A DNA stretch of 64,000 bases from Flaccisagitta enflata. Lineage: Eukaryota > Chaetognatha > Sagittoidea > Aphragmophora. The notes under the pieces are model-generated. The model had not been told where the DNA came from. It saw only the letters and a list, made by a program, of their open reading frames with translations, and did not search any database. The DNA is taken from NCBI GenBank assembly GCA_965153355.1, contig OZ231127.1:3968001-4032000 (forward strand), in the 5' to 3' direction. Positions 10,920 to 24,180 of the stretch are shown here, piece by piece. Position numbers and translations under genes: made by a program. How positions within the stretch are numbered: position 1 is the stretch's first letter; the number at the start of each line of letters is the position of its first letter.

Positions 10920-12726
10920 GCGTTAAGCTGGGATTTGAGTCCCATCACGGTCAATGGATGGCTGAACATTTTCATGCAATTAACCACGTTTTTGGTCGTT
11001 CTTTCAGGCCTTAAGCTGGGATTTGAGTCCCATCACGGTCAATGGATGGCTGAACATTAGGGGTGGGGATAATGCACCATAGTCAACGGATCAAGCTGCA
11101 GGTGATATGTGCTAACACGATGAGAATAGATATATGCTTGGACCTAACAGTTTCAGCCTAGTCCATCCCCCCCCCCCCTGCCCCAGAGCTTCAAAATCCA
11201 GAAAAAGCAATTTTTTTGTTATTTTAAGCGTGTTTTGCCTTCCAAATAAATGATGGAAACTACTTAAACACATTCTAAAATGTAATCTGATATGTGATTA
11301 CCATTTGGGTGATACGATTTTTTATGGGTAGAGACCTCCAGACTTACTGCAAATGATGACTTTGCCAGTTTTAAGTATTTCAAGTTATATTAGATATCAT
11401 CTGTTCAAAAATATATGTTACATGTTTATATAAGTATGTTGTTAGGCAGTCAGTGGGTGGGCAGGGGCAGTAATGCATGTGGGTGGGGATGTCTTGTAGG
11501 TGGGCAAGGGCTGTTATAAAGAGCTTACAATTTTGCATCATTGTAAATTTTCCTATTATGAACCATTCTAAATGTGCAACCTGACATGCGATTATCCATT
11601 TGGGTTATGATGCTAGGTTGCATACCACTCACCTTTGGAATCCTTTTCATACCACTCTCAAATATGATCATGATATTGGATTTGGATGAAACAACAGACA
11701 CATTTTAGCAACATTTTTTAGATTTGATTGCAAAACTGATGTAATAATAAAAAGAGTGTCTGCTTTGAGATGTACAATATCATTATTCATTTTTTCATGT
11801 TTAAGTTGCTTGCTAAGCGACTCTTTAGGAGAGTGTGCCCATTCATCCTAGGGTTGGTTCATAATACAAAATAATACGATGATGCAAAATTGGCCAAAAT
11901 TGTGATTTTTAAGCATAACAGCCCCTGCCCACCTACAAGACAGCCCCAGCCCACCTGCATTACTGCCCCTGCCCACCCACAGACTCTCCCTAATGACATA
12001 CTTGCCATGAACATGTAACATAAATTTTCGTACAGATGATATCACAAAATAACTTAAATTACTAAAAACTGGCAAAAATCATCATTTTGCAGTAATACTG
12101 GAGTGTCTATACCCATAAAAAATCCTGTATCACGGCCCAAATGGGTAATCACATGTCAGGTTACACATTTTAGAATGTGTCTTAGTAGTTTCTATCATTC
12201 TTTAACACATTTGGCAGGCAAAACACACTTAAAATAGCAAAAAAGTCGCTTTTTCTGGGTTTTGAAGCCATGGGGGCAGGGGGGGGGGTGGAGGGCTAGG
12301 CTGAAACTGTTCCAAAGGTCCTGAAACTTGGTATACCATCTATTCTCATCATGATAGCACATATTCTTCACCTGCAGCTCGATCCGTTGACTAAGGTGCA
12401 TTATCCCCACCCCTACTGAACATTTTCATGCAATTAACCACGTTTTTGATCGTTCTTTCAGGCCTTAATTTGGGATTTGAGTCCCATCACGGTCAATGGA
12501 TGGCTGAACATTTTCATGCAATTAACCCTGTTTTTGGTCATTTTTTTCAGGCCTTAGGTTGGGATTTGAGTCCCATCACGGTCAATGGATGGCTGAACAT
12601 TTTCATGCAATTAACCACGTTTTTGGTCGTTCTTTCAGGCCTTAAGCTGGGATTTGAGTCCCATCACGGTCAATAGATGGCTGAACATTTTCATGCAATT
12701 AACCACGTTTTTGGTTGTTCTTTCAG
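10920..12726 (+). repeat. Tandem array of cyclin E exon-4 acceptor + exon start (5 extra copies, one split)
   Basis: The 88-bp unit comprises 66 bases of exon 4 (gccttaagctgggatttgag through aacattttcatgcaattaac) plus about 22 bases of intron end (acgtttttggtcgttctttcag). Copies start at 10920, 11008 (split by the element at 11058-12415), 12462, 12550 and 12639. The real exon is the copy at 12727. Copies are nearly identical, suggesting recent expansion. Confidence 0.94.
11058..12415. mobile_element. hAT-like foldback transposon with 8-bp target duplication
   Basis: Ends taggggtggggataatgcac and its exact complement. The identical 8-bp flanks CTGAACAT (11050-11057 and 12416-12423) are the disrupted exon-4 repeat copy. 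Inverted arms of about 500 bp run inward (for example cagtttcagcctag, gtgttttgcct, tttttatgggta, and gggtgggcaggggcagtaatgc at 11456-11478, complemented near 11950-11985). The 8-bp duplication and T/CAGGG-type end fit the hAT superfamily. It encodes no transposase. Total 1,358 bp. Confidence 0.9.
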
Positions 12727-12864
12727 GCCTTAAGCTGGGATTTGAGTCCTATCACGGTCAATGGATGGCTGAACATTTTCATGCAATTAACCAACGTCGA
12801 GAATATCGAAGACTCCAAAGAAAGATTCGTCTTCCCTCAATACTCTGGTCACGCATTCTCTCAG
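12727..12864 (+). CDS. CCNE: Cyclin E, exon 4 seen (second half of cyclin fold)
   Basis: Acceptor ttctttcag, donor cag|gtctgt, 46 codons, phase 0. Encodes residues 172-217, starting ALSWDLSPITVNGWLNIFMQ (compare the ALKW-LSP-T-WLN-Y-Q pattern of cyclin E) and ending FPQYSGHAFSQ. The first 66 exon bases plus about 22 intron bases form an 88-bp unit present five more times upstream, one copy being split by a 1.36-kb foldback transposon. Only the last copy reads on into NVENIEDSKERFVFPQYS, so it is taken as the real exon. Confidence 0.94.
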
Positions 12865-13342
12865 GTCTGTTACATACAATTATGGGAACGTGTAATAACG
12901 CGGGTTTCAAATACCCTTGCGGGAGGTAGGTCGGGAGGAAGGAAGGAAGGCAGGCAGGAAGGAAGGCAGGCAGGCATGCAGCCGGGAAGGCAGGCAGCCA
13001 GGAAGGCAGCCAGCCAGCCAGCCAGGAAGGCAGGCTGGCAGGCAGCCAGAAAGGTAGGCAGGCAGGCAGCCAGGAAGGCAGGCAGGCAGGTGGCCTGAAA
13101 GGCAGGCGGGCAGGCGGCCTGAAAGGCAGGCGGGCAGGCAGCCAGAAAGGCAGGCAGGCAGCCAGCCAGAAAGGCAGGCGGGCAGGCAGCCAGAAAGGTA
13201 GGCAGGCAGGCAGCCAGGAAGGCAGGCAGGCAGCCGGAAAGGCAGGCAGGCAGCCAGAAGGAAGGCAAGAGGGAAGGAAGGAAGGAAGGAAGGAAGATAT
13301 GGAAATAAACGTTTGCACACTTCCTAACCGAGTTATCTTTCA
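12865..13342. repeat. GGCAGGCAGGAA-type purine/GC minisatellite
   Basis: 12925-13300 is an imperfect array of aggcaggcaggcagccagaa-like units (period about 12-36). The long proline/cysteine-rich minus frames and GRQAARKAGRQ plus frames are its translations. Confidence 0.9.
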
Positions 13343-15180
13343 TTTTTTGTCCTCGACGATCAGTTTACGTCGAGGACTATAACATAGCCTTGATCGTGTA
13401 GTAAGCCATTCGTGTGTCTGTGTCAACCCTTAAAAACTTAAGAACCACAACTCAGATGTTGATAAAACTTGGTCAGTGTTATTTTTAGAGCATTACTAAC
13501 CTGTGTACCAACTTTAAACAACATTCATAAATATTTAATACCCTTTGCCTATTATTTTTGTAGTAATATTAATTCCTGGACTTGTGCAATTTACATAAGG
13601 GAAGGGTAGTAAAGGTTCACCAATGTTGTTCAAACTTGTTGTGAAGGTTTATTGCATCAATTAAAGCTCCCCTGCAAGATTTCAGATGATTCTGAGTATT
13701 GGTTTAGAAGATATAAGGGTATTTTGCTAGTAATAATAATTCCTAGACTTGTGCAATTTACATAGGGGAATGGTAGTAAAGGTTCACCAATGTTGTTCAA
13801 ACTTGTTGTGAAGGTTCATTGCATCAATTAAAGCTCCCCTGCAAGATTTCAGTAAATTCTGAGTATTGGTTAAGAAAAGATAAGGGTATTTATGATGTAT
13901 CTAGTAACATTATTTCTTGGACTTCAGAATTTTTTTTTCAAAAAAATTTTTTTTTTCAAAATAAATTTTTTTTTCAAAAAATTTTTTTTTTGAAATTTTT
14001 TTTTTTATTTTTTTTTTTTTTTTGAAAAAATTTTTTTTTCAAATTTTTTTTTGAATTTTTTTTTTTTGAATTTTTTTTTTTTTGAAATTTGAAAAAATTT
14101 TTTTTTTGAAATTTGAAAATTTTTCGTTATCTTTTTTATTGTTGGATTATAAGGTATGCTTTCATGGACTTCAAGAAATGCCATCATGGGCTTCAAGGTA
14201 TGCCATCATAGGCTGCAATGTATGCCACCATGAACTTCAAGGAATGCCATCATGGACTTTAAGGTATGCAATTGGTAGCTGGGTCAGACTGAGTAGCCGG
14301 GTCAGACTGAGTAGCCGGGTCAGACTGAGTAGCCGGGTCAGACTGAGTAGCCGGGTCAGACTGAGTAGCCGGGTCAGACTGAGTAGCCGGGTCAGACTGA
14401 GTAGCCGGGTCAGACTGAGTAGCCGGGTCAGACTGAGTAGCCGGGTCAGACTGAGTAGCCGGGTCAGACTGAGTAGCCGGGTCAGACTGAGTAGCCGGGT
14501 CAGACTGAGTAGCCGGGTCAGACTGAGTAGCCGGGTCAGTCGGGTGTGTCAATATGCAAAAGTATGTTTGATTAGATCATCAACATCAGGGAGTGTAAAC
14601 AAAAAAATTCTAAAACTTTTAGCGTTTTTATTTTTTCAAATTTCCATTATCTTCCGTTTTTTTAGCGCGAGAAAAGATTATCAAAAATATATATACTTCC
14701 AGCATCTGCACTGAGTTTTGGTGAAAATAAGACTCATAACTTCTACAGAAAAGATTAATTATTGTCTCTTTATACAACATTAGTGATGAATAAACAACTA
14801 TTACTTTGTTGCAACTTGAATTAGCACCATGATATTCATATGTTGAATCTGATTAAGTTCAGTAACAATGATACTGATAGAAAATCATCAACACAGCAAT
14901 ATACAAATTAGCGTCTAAAAAGGGGTTTTGAAAAAAATGGAAGATGAATGAAATTTGATAAAATAAAAACACTAAAGGTCTTAGAATTTAATATCTTATG
15001 CTGTCTGATGTTGATGGTCTCATCAAAAAACCTTTTGCATATTGACACACCCGACCGGGTCAGACTGAGTAGCCGGGTCAGACTGAGTAGCCGGGTCAGA
15101 CTAAGTAGCCGGGTCAGACTAAGTAGCCGGGTCAGACACCAAATAGACTACAGTCGAGGACTGTTGTTTTTAAGCTTTTT
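13343..15180. mobile_element. Family E hairpin element, full copy
   Basis: Left end: T-run then hairpin GTCCTCGACG (13349-13358) / CGTCGAGGAC (13368-13377). Distal end: GTCGAGGAC at 15153-15161 then tgttgtttttaagcttttt. Inside are two copies of a block of roughly 170 bp ('attcctggacttgtgcaatt ... cctgcaagatttcag', 13570-13870), a T/GAAA tract (13925-14140), imperfect 'gccatcatggacttcaaggt' repeats (14150-14270) and an 18-bp minisatellite. A homologous copy is at 21375-22795. Confidence 0.7.
14276..14538. repeat. 18-bp minisatellite gtagccgggtcagactga
   Basis: About 14-15 near-perfect copies. A second block of the same unit (about 4 copies) lies at 15053-15136 within the same element, after about 500 bp of unrelated A/T-rich sequence. 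The 18-bp length keeps frames open. Confidence 0.95.
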
Positions 15181-15235
15181 CCTATATAAATTCCCTTCTA
15201 AATCCTTACAAATTCCATGTAAATTCTGCCACCAG

Positions 15236-15487
15236 ATCGCGCAGCTTTTAGACTTGGTGATCATGGACATTGGTAGTTTGAATTTCGCTCATAATTTGGT
15301 GGCGACGGCGGCGATTCATCACATGGCCAGTGAGCCGCTGGCGCTGTCCGTTTCCGGTCTGCGCCGGGAAGACATCGCCGATTGCGTGGAATGGATGGAG
15401 CCGTTCGCCGATGCGCTGAGAGAAGCCGGAACTCTGCCAGGAAGACATTTTCCGGAAATACCGGACGATGATCAACATAATATTCAG
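15236..15487 (+). CDS. CCNE: Cyclin E, exon 5 seen (C-terminal cyclin fold)
   Basis: Acceptor ctgccaccag, donor cag|gtgggg, 84 codons in phase 0 (residues 218-301). Encodes IAQLLDLVIMDIGSLNFAHN through DDDQHNIQ, matching the IAELLDL...ALYHF...C-WM-PFA...HNIQ pattern of cyclin E. Base composition is more GC-rich than the flanking introns. No duplication of its splice sites is seen. Confidence 0.95.
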
Positions 15488-15892
15488 GTGGGGGATTGAA
15501 AGTGTATTTACCAGTAATGGCGGCTATCGCTAAGAGGAAAAAGTCGTAAGCATTGACCAATTTCCACCAAGCTTTTGTCTTTAGTCATTGAAATTTTTGG
15601 TTTTTTTTTAATCAAATTAAGAGTCGTTGTATGTATTGATTTCACTGAAAAAAAAATAGGAATGAGCCAAATGAGCTATCTGAGCTGAAATACTCAGAAT
15701 CACACACGGATAAGTAGTTATGCTCACTGACATACTTTCATGTATTTATATGTGAAGGCATGGATCAAAACATTGATTTATCTATTACATTCAAATAAAA
15801 AAAGACTGTTTTCTTGTTTTAACAAACATAAATGCACTCCTTTATTGATAATATATAAAATCATAAAAGAAATCAATTTGAATTTTTTATAA
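15488..15892. other. Cyclin E intron without recognised features
   Basis: A/T-rich intron following the exon 5 donor. No repeat family or coding signal recognised. Confidence 0.4.
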
Positions 15893-16084
15893 AACAAGGC
15901 CGGATACATGGCTACCAAAGTCGCGTGTGGGTGGGCAGGGGCCATATTTGAGGTCATTAGACTATTTGGGCAAGAGTAGTGAGGTCCAAAAATAAAAAGT
16001 CATAAGAAAGCAAAATGTGACCAACCGATCAACCGACAGACGGTTGGACAAAGCGGGGTGTAGTCGCGTGCGTGCAACTTAAAA
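15893..16084. mobile_element. Family B hairpin element
   Basis: Starts aacaaggccggatacatggc, carries tcgcgtgtgggtgggcaggg, a gaccaaccgatcaaccgac stretch, and ends gcggggtgtagtcgcgtgcg then caacttaaaaa. The terminal hairpin is degenerate in this copy. Confidence 0.65.
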
Positions 16085-16325
16085 AGTTTAAAAAATCATT
16101 AATAAAGAAATATTTGTTAAAGAATGTTCTGTTTGGCGCCAATTGAAAGAAAATTTTCATAATTACTTACCCTATCAATTTCATTTGAAGTCTCAATCAG
16201 TTGAGATGCGTAATTTTTCATAAGAAAATGAAAACCAGGTTTCTCTAGAATGTCAAAAAGTTGAAGACTTCGACTTTTTACCCGATGATGATCGACATGA
16301 TGTAAAGTACAGTATTGCAGATACA

Positions 16326-16490
16326 CCCTGCAATAATGGATGTGAAGGGACGAACAAATTTTGTTTATTGAAGGATTTCTATTATTGCCAAAATGGGAAA
16401 AAATAAGGAGGGCTCAAAAATTTGTGTCTGTTAAAGGCGGATTTCCGTTACTCTTGGATCCGTTGTAGCGAAGTTTGACTGTATTTGGTT
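16326..16490. mobile_element. Degenerate pogo/mariner-like MITE
   Basis: The 'ggacgaacaaattttgtttattg...gttaaaggcggatttccgtt...gtagcgaagtttgactgta' pattern resembles the cleaner element at 48906-49057. The right end tttgactgta is intact, the left end is unclear. Confidence 0.4.
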
Positions 16491-16604
16491 TGATTAGCGA
16501 ATCAATACGTGTTATGTAATGGACGACGGAACAAAAATGTTATTTCTTCTGTTCTGGGATCTAGCAGCTACGCCCCATTCACATCCATCCATTCATATCA
16601 GTGA

Positions 16605-17236
16605 TAACAGGGTCCAGAAATGTATAAAAAGCGTGATCTAATTTCATCCACTTGTCACAAGACCAATTTCAAGGAAGAGAATCAGCTCAGACCATCAAAA
16701 AAAAATTCTGGTCAAGATTTGGGCCGCTACCGCTGTAGCCTGTATATCTCAGGTCAAAAGGCCACATAAGGTCAAAATTTCAAAGTGGAAAATTTGAAAA
16801 TCTGATTGCAAATTCAGAATCCTTGCAAAAAACTACTGAAAGAAAGGGCCTTTCTTTTTTTGTTATTCCTTCTGGAAACAGTCAAAATTATCGTCAAACA
16901 TTAAAATCAATCAAATTTTAAACAAAAGAGCAAATTTAACCATAATATGACCTTAAAGCCAAGTTAGATCATGTTCTAGTTGGAATATCAAAAAAGAGAC
17001 ACTTTCTTGTGATACTATTTTGCAAGGATTTTGAATCTGCAATCAGATTTCCAAATTTCCCACTTTGAAATTTTGACCTTATATAGCTTTTTGACCTAAG
17101 ATATATAGCGGTAGCGGCCCAATTTTTCACCAGAGAATTTTTTGATGGTCTGAGCTGATTCCCCAACCTAAAATTGGTCTTGTGACATGTGGATAAAATT
17201 AGATCACGCTTTTTTATACATCTCTGGCCCCTGTTA
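16605..17236. mobile_element. 632-bp TIR element with 10-bp target duplication
   Basis: Left end taacagggtccagaaatgta, right end the near-complement (tacatctctggcccctgtta). Flanks are ATATCAGTGA on both sides (16595-16604 and 17237-17246). Inverted arms extend over 200 bp (gcgtgatctaatt, gtcacaagaccaattt, ctgagctgatt, gccgctaccgct). No coding capacity. The 10-bp duplication does not fit hAT or mariner; the superfamily is left open. Confidence 0.85.
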
Positions 17237-17320
17237 ATATCAGTGATATCAACCTGTCAAAATTGGCCAAGCCCCGACGGTCAATTTGCACTCGGCAGAA
17301 AAATCAAGTTTGAAACAAAA

Positions 17321-17515
17321 AAGCAAGGCCGGATACACGGCTACCCTAGTCGCGTGCGGGTGGGCAGGAGCAGTGCTGGAGAAGGTCACTAGGGCATCTG
17401 GGCAGGAGCCGTATGCTCAAAAAGCTCGAAAATGCCAAAAAAAGTAAAAAGGGGACCGACCGACTGACAGACTGACCGACATAGCGGGATGTAGAGTCGC
17501 GTAGCATGCGACTCA
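17321..17515. mobile_element. Family B hairpin element
   Basis: Far end aagcaaggccggatacacgg, core gtcgcgtgcgggtgggcagg, then gaccgaccgactgacagact, hairpin end gtagagtcgcgtagcatgcg then actcaaaac. It abuts the polypyrimidine/acceptor region of cyclin E exon 6. Confidence 0.8.
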
Positions 17516-17536
17516 AAACAAATTTGTCGTTTGCAG

Positions 17537-17645
17537 GTTCATTCTGTGGATTTGACGCTTCTCGATTCAGCGCACGCGAGACAAGAACAATTACGTTTGA
17601 TCAAATCTCGCGCCATTTCTCACCCTCACAAACTACACGTCAAAG
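17537..17645 (+). CDS. CCNE: Cyclin E, exon 6 seen
   Basis: Acceptor gtttgcag, donor aaag|gtgggt, 36 codons plus one base. Encodes VHSVDLTLLDSAHARQEQLR (residues 302-321) and onward to LHVK. It corresponds to the HRDSLDLLDKARAKKA segment that follows HNIQ in vertebrate cyclin E. The donor is followed within about 20 bases by a (GT)n tract of about 500 bp. Confidence 0.9.
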
Positions 17646-17661
17646 GTGGGTGCACTTGCTG

Positions 17662-18171
<510 letters not shown>

Positions 18172-18335
18172 TCTCTTTGTGTCTCCCATTTAAATTTGTC
18201 TTTTGTTTGCCTGTCGTTTCGAAATGTTTCTGTTGTACATTGTCTGTGAATTCCTGGGTGGTACTGTTTAAACTTGTCTTTTGTACATAGTGTGTGTGTC
18301 GAGTCTGTATTGTATTTATCCATGACTCTCGTCAG

Positions 18336-18433
18336 GCGAATTAGCTCCGGCGGTCTCACCGAAGCCTTCGAGGAAAGCAGACTCCTTCCTGACTCCACCC
18401 ATGAGTTCTCAAAAGCACGTCAAGCGCACTTGA
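18336..18433 (+). CDS. CCNE: Cyclin E, last exon with candidate Fbw7 phosphodegron
   Basis: Acceptor ctcgtcag. Its first two bases complete a Gly codon with the last base of exon 6. Encodes residues 339-369, ELAPAVSPKPSRKADSFLTP then PMSSQKHVKRT, stop TGA at 18431-18433. LTPPMS (residues 356-361) fits the L-T-P-P-x-S phosphodegron by which SCF-Fbw7 recognises cyclin E (LTPPQS in human), followed by a short basic tail as in vertebrates. The phase match and degron together make this exon secure. Confidence 0.93.
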
Positions 18434-18625
18434 AGCGTATTTCGCGCCCAATCGCTTCGTCGACGCGCACTCTGCATGACTGCGTTCCATTGCTTCGTCG
18501 ACGCATCCAATTGATCCAACTGCTTCGTCGACGCATCCAATTGATCCAACTGCTTCGTCGTTGCTCCAACAACTCGACGTGGTGTCCAGAATGTTGGTGC
18601 ATCGCCAGCATCCCGTCTCAGCTCT
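18434..18625 (+). other. Probable cyclin E 3' UTR start, with a small tandem repeat
   Basis: Directly after the stop codon is a region with about 2.5 copies of a 30-bp unit around cttcgtcgacgcatccaatt (18470-18565). No AATAAA was recognised close to the stop, so the UTR end is unknown. The frame is not continuous with the cyclin E exon. Confidence 0.4.
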
Positions 18626-18627
18626 GC

Positions 18628-18825
18628 GCCCTGCTAGATGCGTCATCGCGTCTCTTGGAGAGAGTCTGTCGGTGCGTATGTGGTTTGTCCCTCTTTATGT
18701 CAGTCCTTCTGTCCGTCCGCATGTCCGTTAAACGCCCCTCTCGAAAACGCAGGCAATGACAGATACCCAATAGATCGCCGCGCGGGGGACGCATCGAGTT
18801 GCCCGATGGGGCTTGTTATTGTATC
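18628..18825. mobile_element. Family F hairpin element
   Basis: Starts tagatgcgtcatcgcgtctc (arms GATGCG/CGCRTC), then gtctgtcggtgcg; distal part gggggacgcatcgagttgcc then cgatggggcttgtt, where GACGCATC complements the hairpin arm. A second copy is at 50828-51570. Confidence 0.6.
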
Positions 18826-19649
18826 TCAAATTTATCGTTCCTTTCTCCGTGATAATTTTGTTACACATGAAACCTTTTCGTGTCCTCCATTCCGTGGAAT
18901 GGAAATTGAAAGCCCTCTTGATTATTTCATTTTAACGTTTCTCTTAATTGATAATTGTTATGAACCCACCCAAGCGCCCTTACAAGGGTCTTTTTATGAG
19001 GCCTTAAACGTGTAACAATTCGTATCATCTTCAATAGCAATACTTCCAGTATATGGAAACCCGGATTCTACACTCAAAAACGCGTGTGCACTGAACTGCC
19101 TTCCCTTTCTTGTTTTTTTAATGCGCTCGTTTTAATACCTCCATGACGGAGGGAAAGTAAGAGTATTTATTTGTCCGCATCTATTTTTAGAATTGTCTCT
19201 TAGGTGACCATGTTGGTCGCCGGTCGTTTCATTTTTAATTCAGGCCACTGCACTTTTTTTTCTTGCACGTAGAAGATATACTATCTACTCGGAAGATAAT
19301 TTATCGCACCAAGCCCACGAGAGAATTCTTTGTACACCGCTGCCACGTTTTATTCTTTCTTAATTTTAAACCCCCCCCCCTTTCTTACACACGCCATTTT
19401 AGCTCAAAGAAGAAGCTATATTATTTTTTATTTATCGTAGGCGCCTCTCGTTTGAGGCTCAAGTTATGTTGACCTTATTACGTTATTATAAGCGTCTCTT
19501 TCCATTTTTGATTTTCCAATTTTGTCGTGACACTTTTATCTCGGACGCATACGTACCTGCACACAAACCACCAATCCCACCATCTCTTGTGTACCGTTAC
19601 TACGAGAATCAAAAAAAAAAAAGCCGCACTTTTAAATGATAATTTATTA
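18826..19649. other. Intergenic sequence, nothing recognised
   Basis: A/T-rich DNA with a C9 run at 19372-19380. No convincing exon, RNA gene or repeat family. Confidence 0.35.
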
Positions 19650-19965
19650 TATAAAATTTCATCTTTGACCATTTTGAAGATCTTAAAGAGATCTTTTATA
19701 TGGCTCCAATCTGGTATTTCTAGCTTTATTCATTTAAAAATGGCATAAAAAAGAGTGAAAACATTGCCAATTGCAGTTTTGCAATCAATTGAAAAATGAG
19801 CATTTTTGCAAAAGAGAGGTTCACTATGGCAAGCTCCTAAACGGTTTGAGATACAGACCTGGGGTTGGTCTAGAATGAAAAAAAATTCAAAAATCTTCAA
19901 AATCAGATTAATAAAAAATCTTGAATTTATTTTTTGTGTCTCTTCCACTCAGCTACAAAAGGGTG
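19650..19965. repeat. Dispersed repeat shared with 5640-5970
   Basis: Same ordered blocks as the upstream copy ('ccaatctggtatttctagct', 'gatacagacctggggttggt', 'ctagaatgaaa'). Confidence 0.6.
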
Positions 19966-20639
19966 TGGCTTTTTTTTTTATTCACGTAGTATCTCAAGAT
20001 GGGTCGGTACTCGGTAACATAGCGTTATTCGACCGTGCCCCTTGCAATGAAGCTGACTATACCGCGAACAACACCTTTGACCTATAGGGAAATTTGATTT
20101 ACTGATTGTTTGATCATCGATGAATTTTTCGGCTCTTCAGTTTTATGTAACTTTGTAACTTTGTAACTTTTGCGTATAGTAAAAGGGTGAAATCTGACAC
20201 AAGTTATTTCGAAATTGTTAAATGCTATAGCCTTCCGAAGTCCCGTCAATGAAACTTCATGAAATCTTAATTATTATTGGTTCATGTTATATTATTTTGT
20301 CTGTTACGTTTCCCTGTACATAACATGTCCATCTTGGCTTTACCCTTGTTTCTTAATTTGACCATCTGAGAAGATTGTTCAGAACATTAAAATAAAACAT
20401 TCAGGCCTCGTATTTTGGGAGATTTGAATCGAGACCATTTGCTGATTGTCAGGAACAAGAAAACAGTGACTACTGTCGGGTGTGTTTTAGCTATGATTCA
20501 GGGATGTGAAGAAGCGGGGACACCTTCCAGCGAGTCTGGGGCCCCTAGGCCTAGGGGGGGGGGGCTGGAAACAAGATCTTTGAAAAAATGTTTAGTTATT
20601 AACGAATCTATTTACATCACAACATTAAACTGGGAGTGA

Positions 20640-21110
20640 GGCTTTTTGGGAAGCAGCCCCGTAGGGGACGAAATCCTGTAGAACACAGGGGGATATGTTC
20701 CTCTGTCCAGCCATTTGTCCCTGCCCCCCACCCCACCCCATCCTCGAAGCTTGTGTCCCTTGGGGCTCATTCTGACCCCAATTCAGCCAGAGTGGCCATA
20801 ATTTAAGCGAAATGGTCTGTATCCACGCAAAATACCCAAAACCTAAGAAAACTTCAAAATGCAAAATTCCCAAAGTATAGAAATCCTAAATTTTGGTCGG
20901 AAATCTGACATTTTGGCCCCTGAAGCCTTGATCTGTGTCACCCAGATTCTTGCCCCTTGAAACCAGATCTTGGCCTTGGATACCATGATCCTGGCCTCTT
21001 GAGACTCATACCCTGGCTTCCAAGACCCACATCCTGGTCTCTCATACAAAGATTCGGGCCACTCAGACTCAAATCTCAGCCTTCAAGATCCTGATCCAAG
21101 TCGCCATGGC
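20640..21110. mobile_element. Family D variant, one recognisable end
   Basis: Near 20650-20690 there is aagcagccccgtaggggacg then aaatcctgtagaacacaggg, a variant of the family D end. It is followed by a degenerate series of 'gatcttggcctt(g)gataccat' units of about 30 bp to 21110. The opposite terminal repeat was not found. Confidence 0.5.
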
Positions 21111-21374
21111 ACCAACCCATTGCATAACGACTTCTGTAGTAACGCCATTTCCGGTATTCTCCATGGCAACGTAACGCCATTTTGGCGTCTATATGGCGTT
21201 ATTTGAGGCGTTATTATTGCTGTTACTTTTTGGTCCATCTTTTTTACTCATTATGGATTTTTTGTGATCATTTGAAAAAAGACTAAGACTAAGATAAAAA
21301 AAATATCATGCAATATATTCACCATTAATATTGATTTTTTTTTATTTTTTTGTTTTTCATTTTCATTTTTCATT
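21111..21374. other. Intergenic sequence with 'aacgccatt' repeats
   Basis: Short repeats of aacgccatt (21140-21190) and a T-rich stretch leading into the family E element. No gene. Confidence 0.4.
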
Positions 21375-22795
<1,421 letters not shown>

Positions 22796-23952
22796 TCAAT
22801 TTTCACTTTTCACTTTTCATTTTTAACTTTTCACTTTTCCTTTTTAACTTTTCACTTTTCATTTTTCATTTTTTATTTTTTATTTTTTATTTTTCACTTT
22901 TCACTTTTTATTTTTCACTTTTTTCTCTTTTTTTAACCTTTAATATTTAAGGTTTTAAATTTAAATTCTAGTTTCATATGATGGCACAAATCTGGGCCTC
23001 CACTGTACAGATCCTTGTCTTCAGATTCCATTCCTTGGCCGATGGACGGACAGATTCTCTCTGTATTCTACAGGTCATTTGCCCCTACTAGCATTACTGT
23101 TTTATGTTTGGATATACAAACTAGTTTTCAGGTTGCAGGTTGTACCGAGATCTTAGCAAAATCGGTGCCACAGCTTCTAAATGAACGCGTGACAGACGAT
23201 GTAGCCAATTGTAGCCATGCTGATTGGACGTAGGCGCTATTGAGCTACGTTTGAATGTCATTACTGTGAGGGCCTTGTTGAGATTGCCGACCTACAGAAA
23301 CGTCCTATAAAATAACGTTACGGTTTTCTTAAGACATGTCTCGGTAACAACTTTTCAACCTTGAAGAGGACAACTTTAATTTTGCTCTATACTCTTTTGA
23401 GTCGAGAGTTTTGAAAATCAAGTATCTTTTTTTTACCCTTTTTATCTTTACTTGATTGATTTTTAATCTTCTCACATGTAGAATAAGCTATGGACCCGAC
23501 GAGGGCGTTCAAATCAGGCGAGTCAATGTTCTGTTGTTTCTTTTTAGGTGCGACAAAGCACCTCTGTAACTGGCTCACAGCTTGAATTAACAAGCCCGGA
23601 GCCTAAATTTTCTCCGGGACGATCTCCGGGACCGGTCCCGGAAGATTTTCCATTCTATTTAGTCTTATCTCACTAGGTACATTGTATAATAGTCATCATT
23701 GGTCACGAATGCTCACGCCTGTTTTCAAAAAACGTTTTGTCCATTCTTTTATCATTCAGAAAGAAATTATCAACTTTCCCTTTTCGGGACCCTGACATTT
23801 TTTTCCGGGACCACAACTTACCTAACCTGAGTTCAAATCGGTATGGAGAATTTTAATGTTGGCTGGGTTTCCAGTCAGAATGGCGACGTCATTCAAAACG
23901 CTTACAATGCCGATATAAATTCGAATGACTTACATTGAGAGAGAATGAGAAA
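22796..23952. other. Intergenic; no gene recognised
   Basis: 22790-22930 is a (ttttcattttt/ttttcactttt)n A/T repeat. 23546-23585 is a family A hairpin end fragment (ttaggtgcgacaaagcacct). 23600-23660 and 23795-23815 have cgggaccggtcccgg-like palindromic motifs that recur at 24732-24780. No exon supported. Confidence 0.45.
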
Positions 23953-24180
<228 letters not shown>

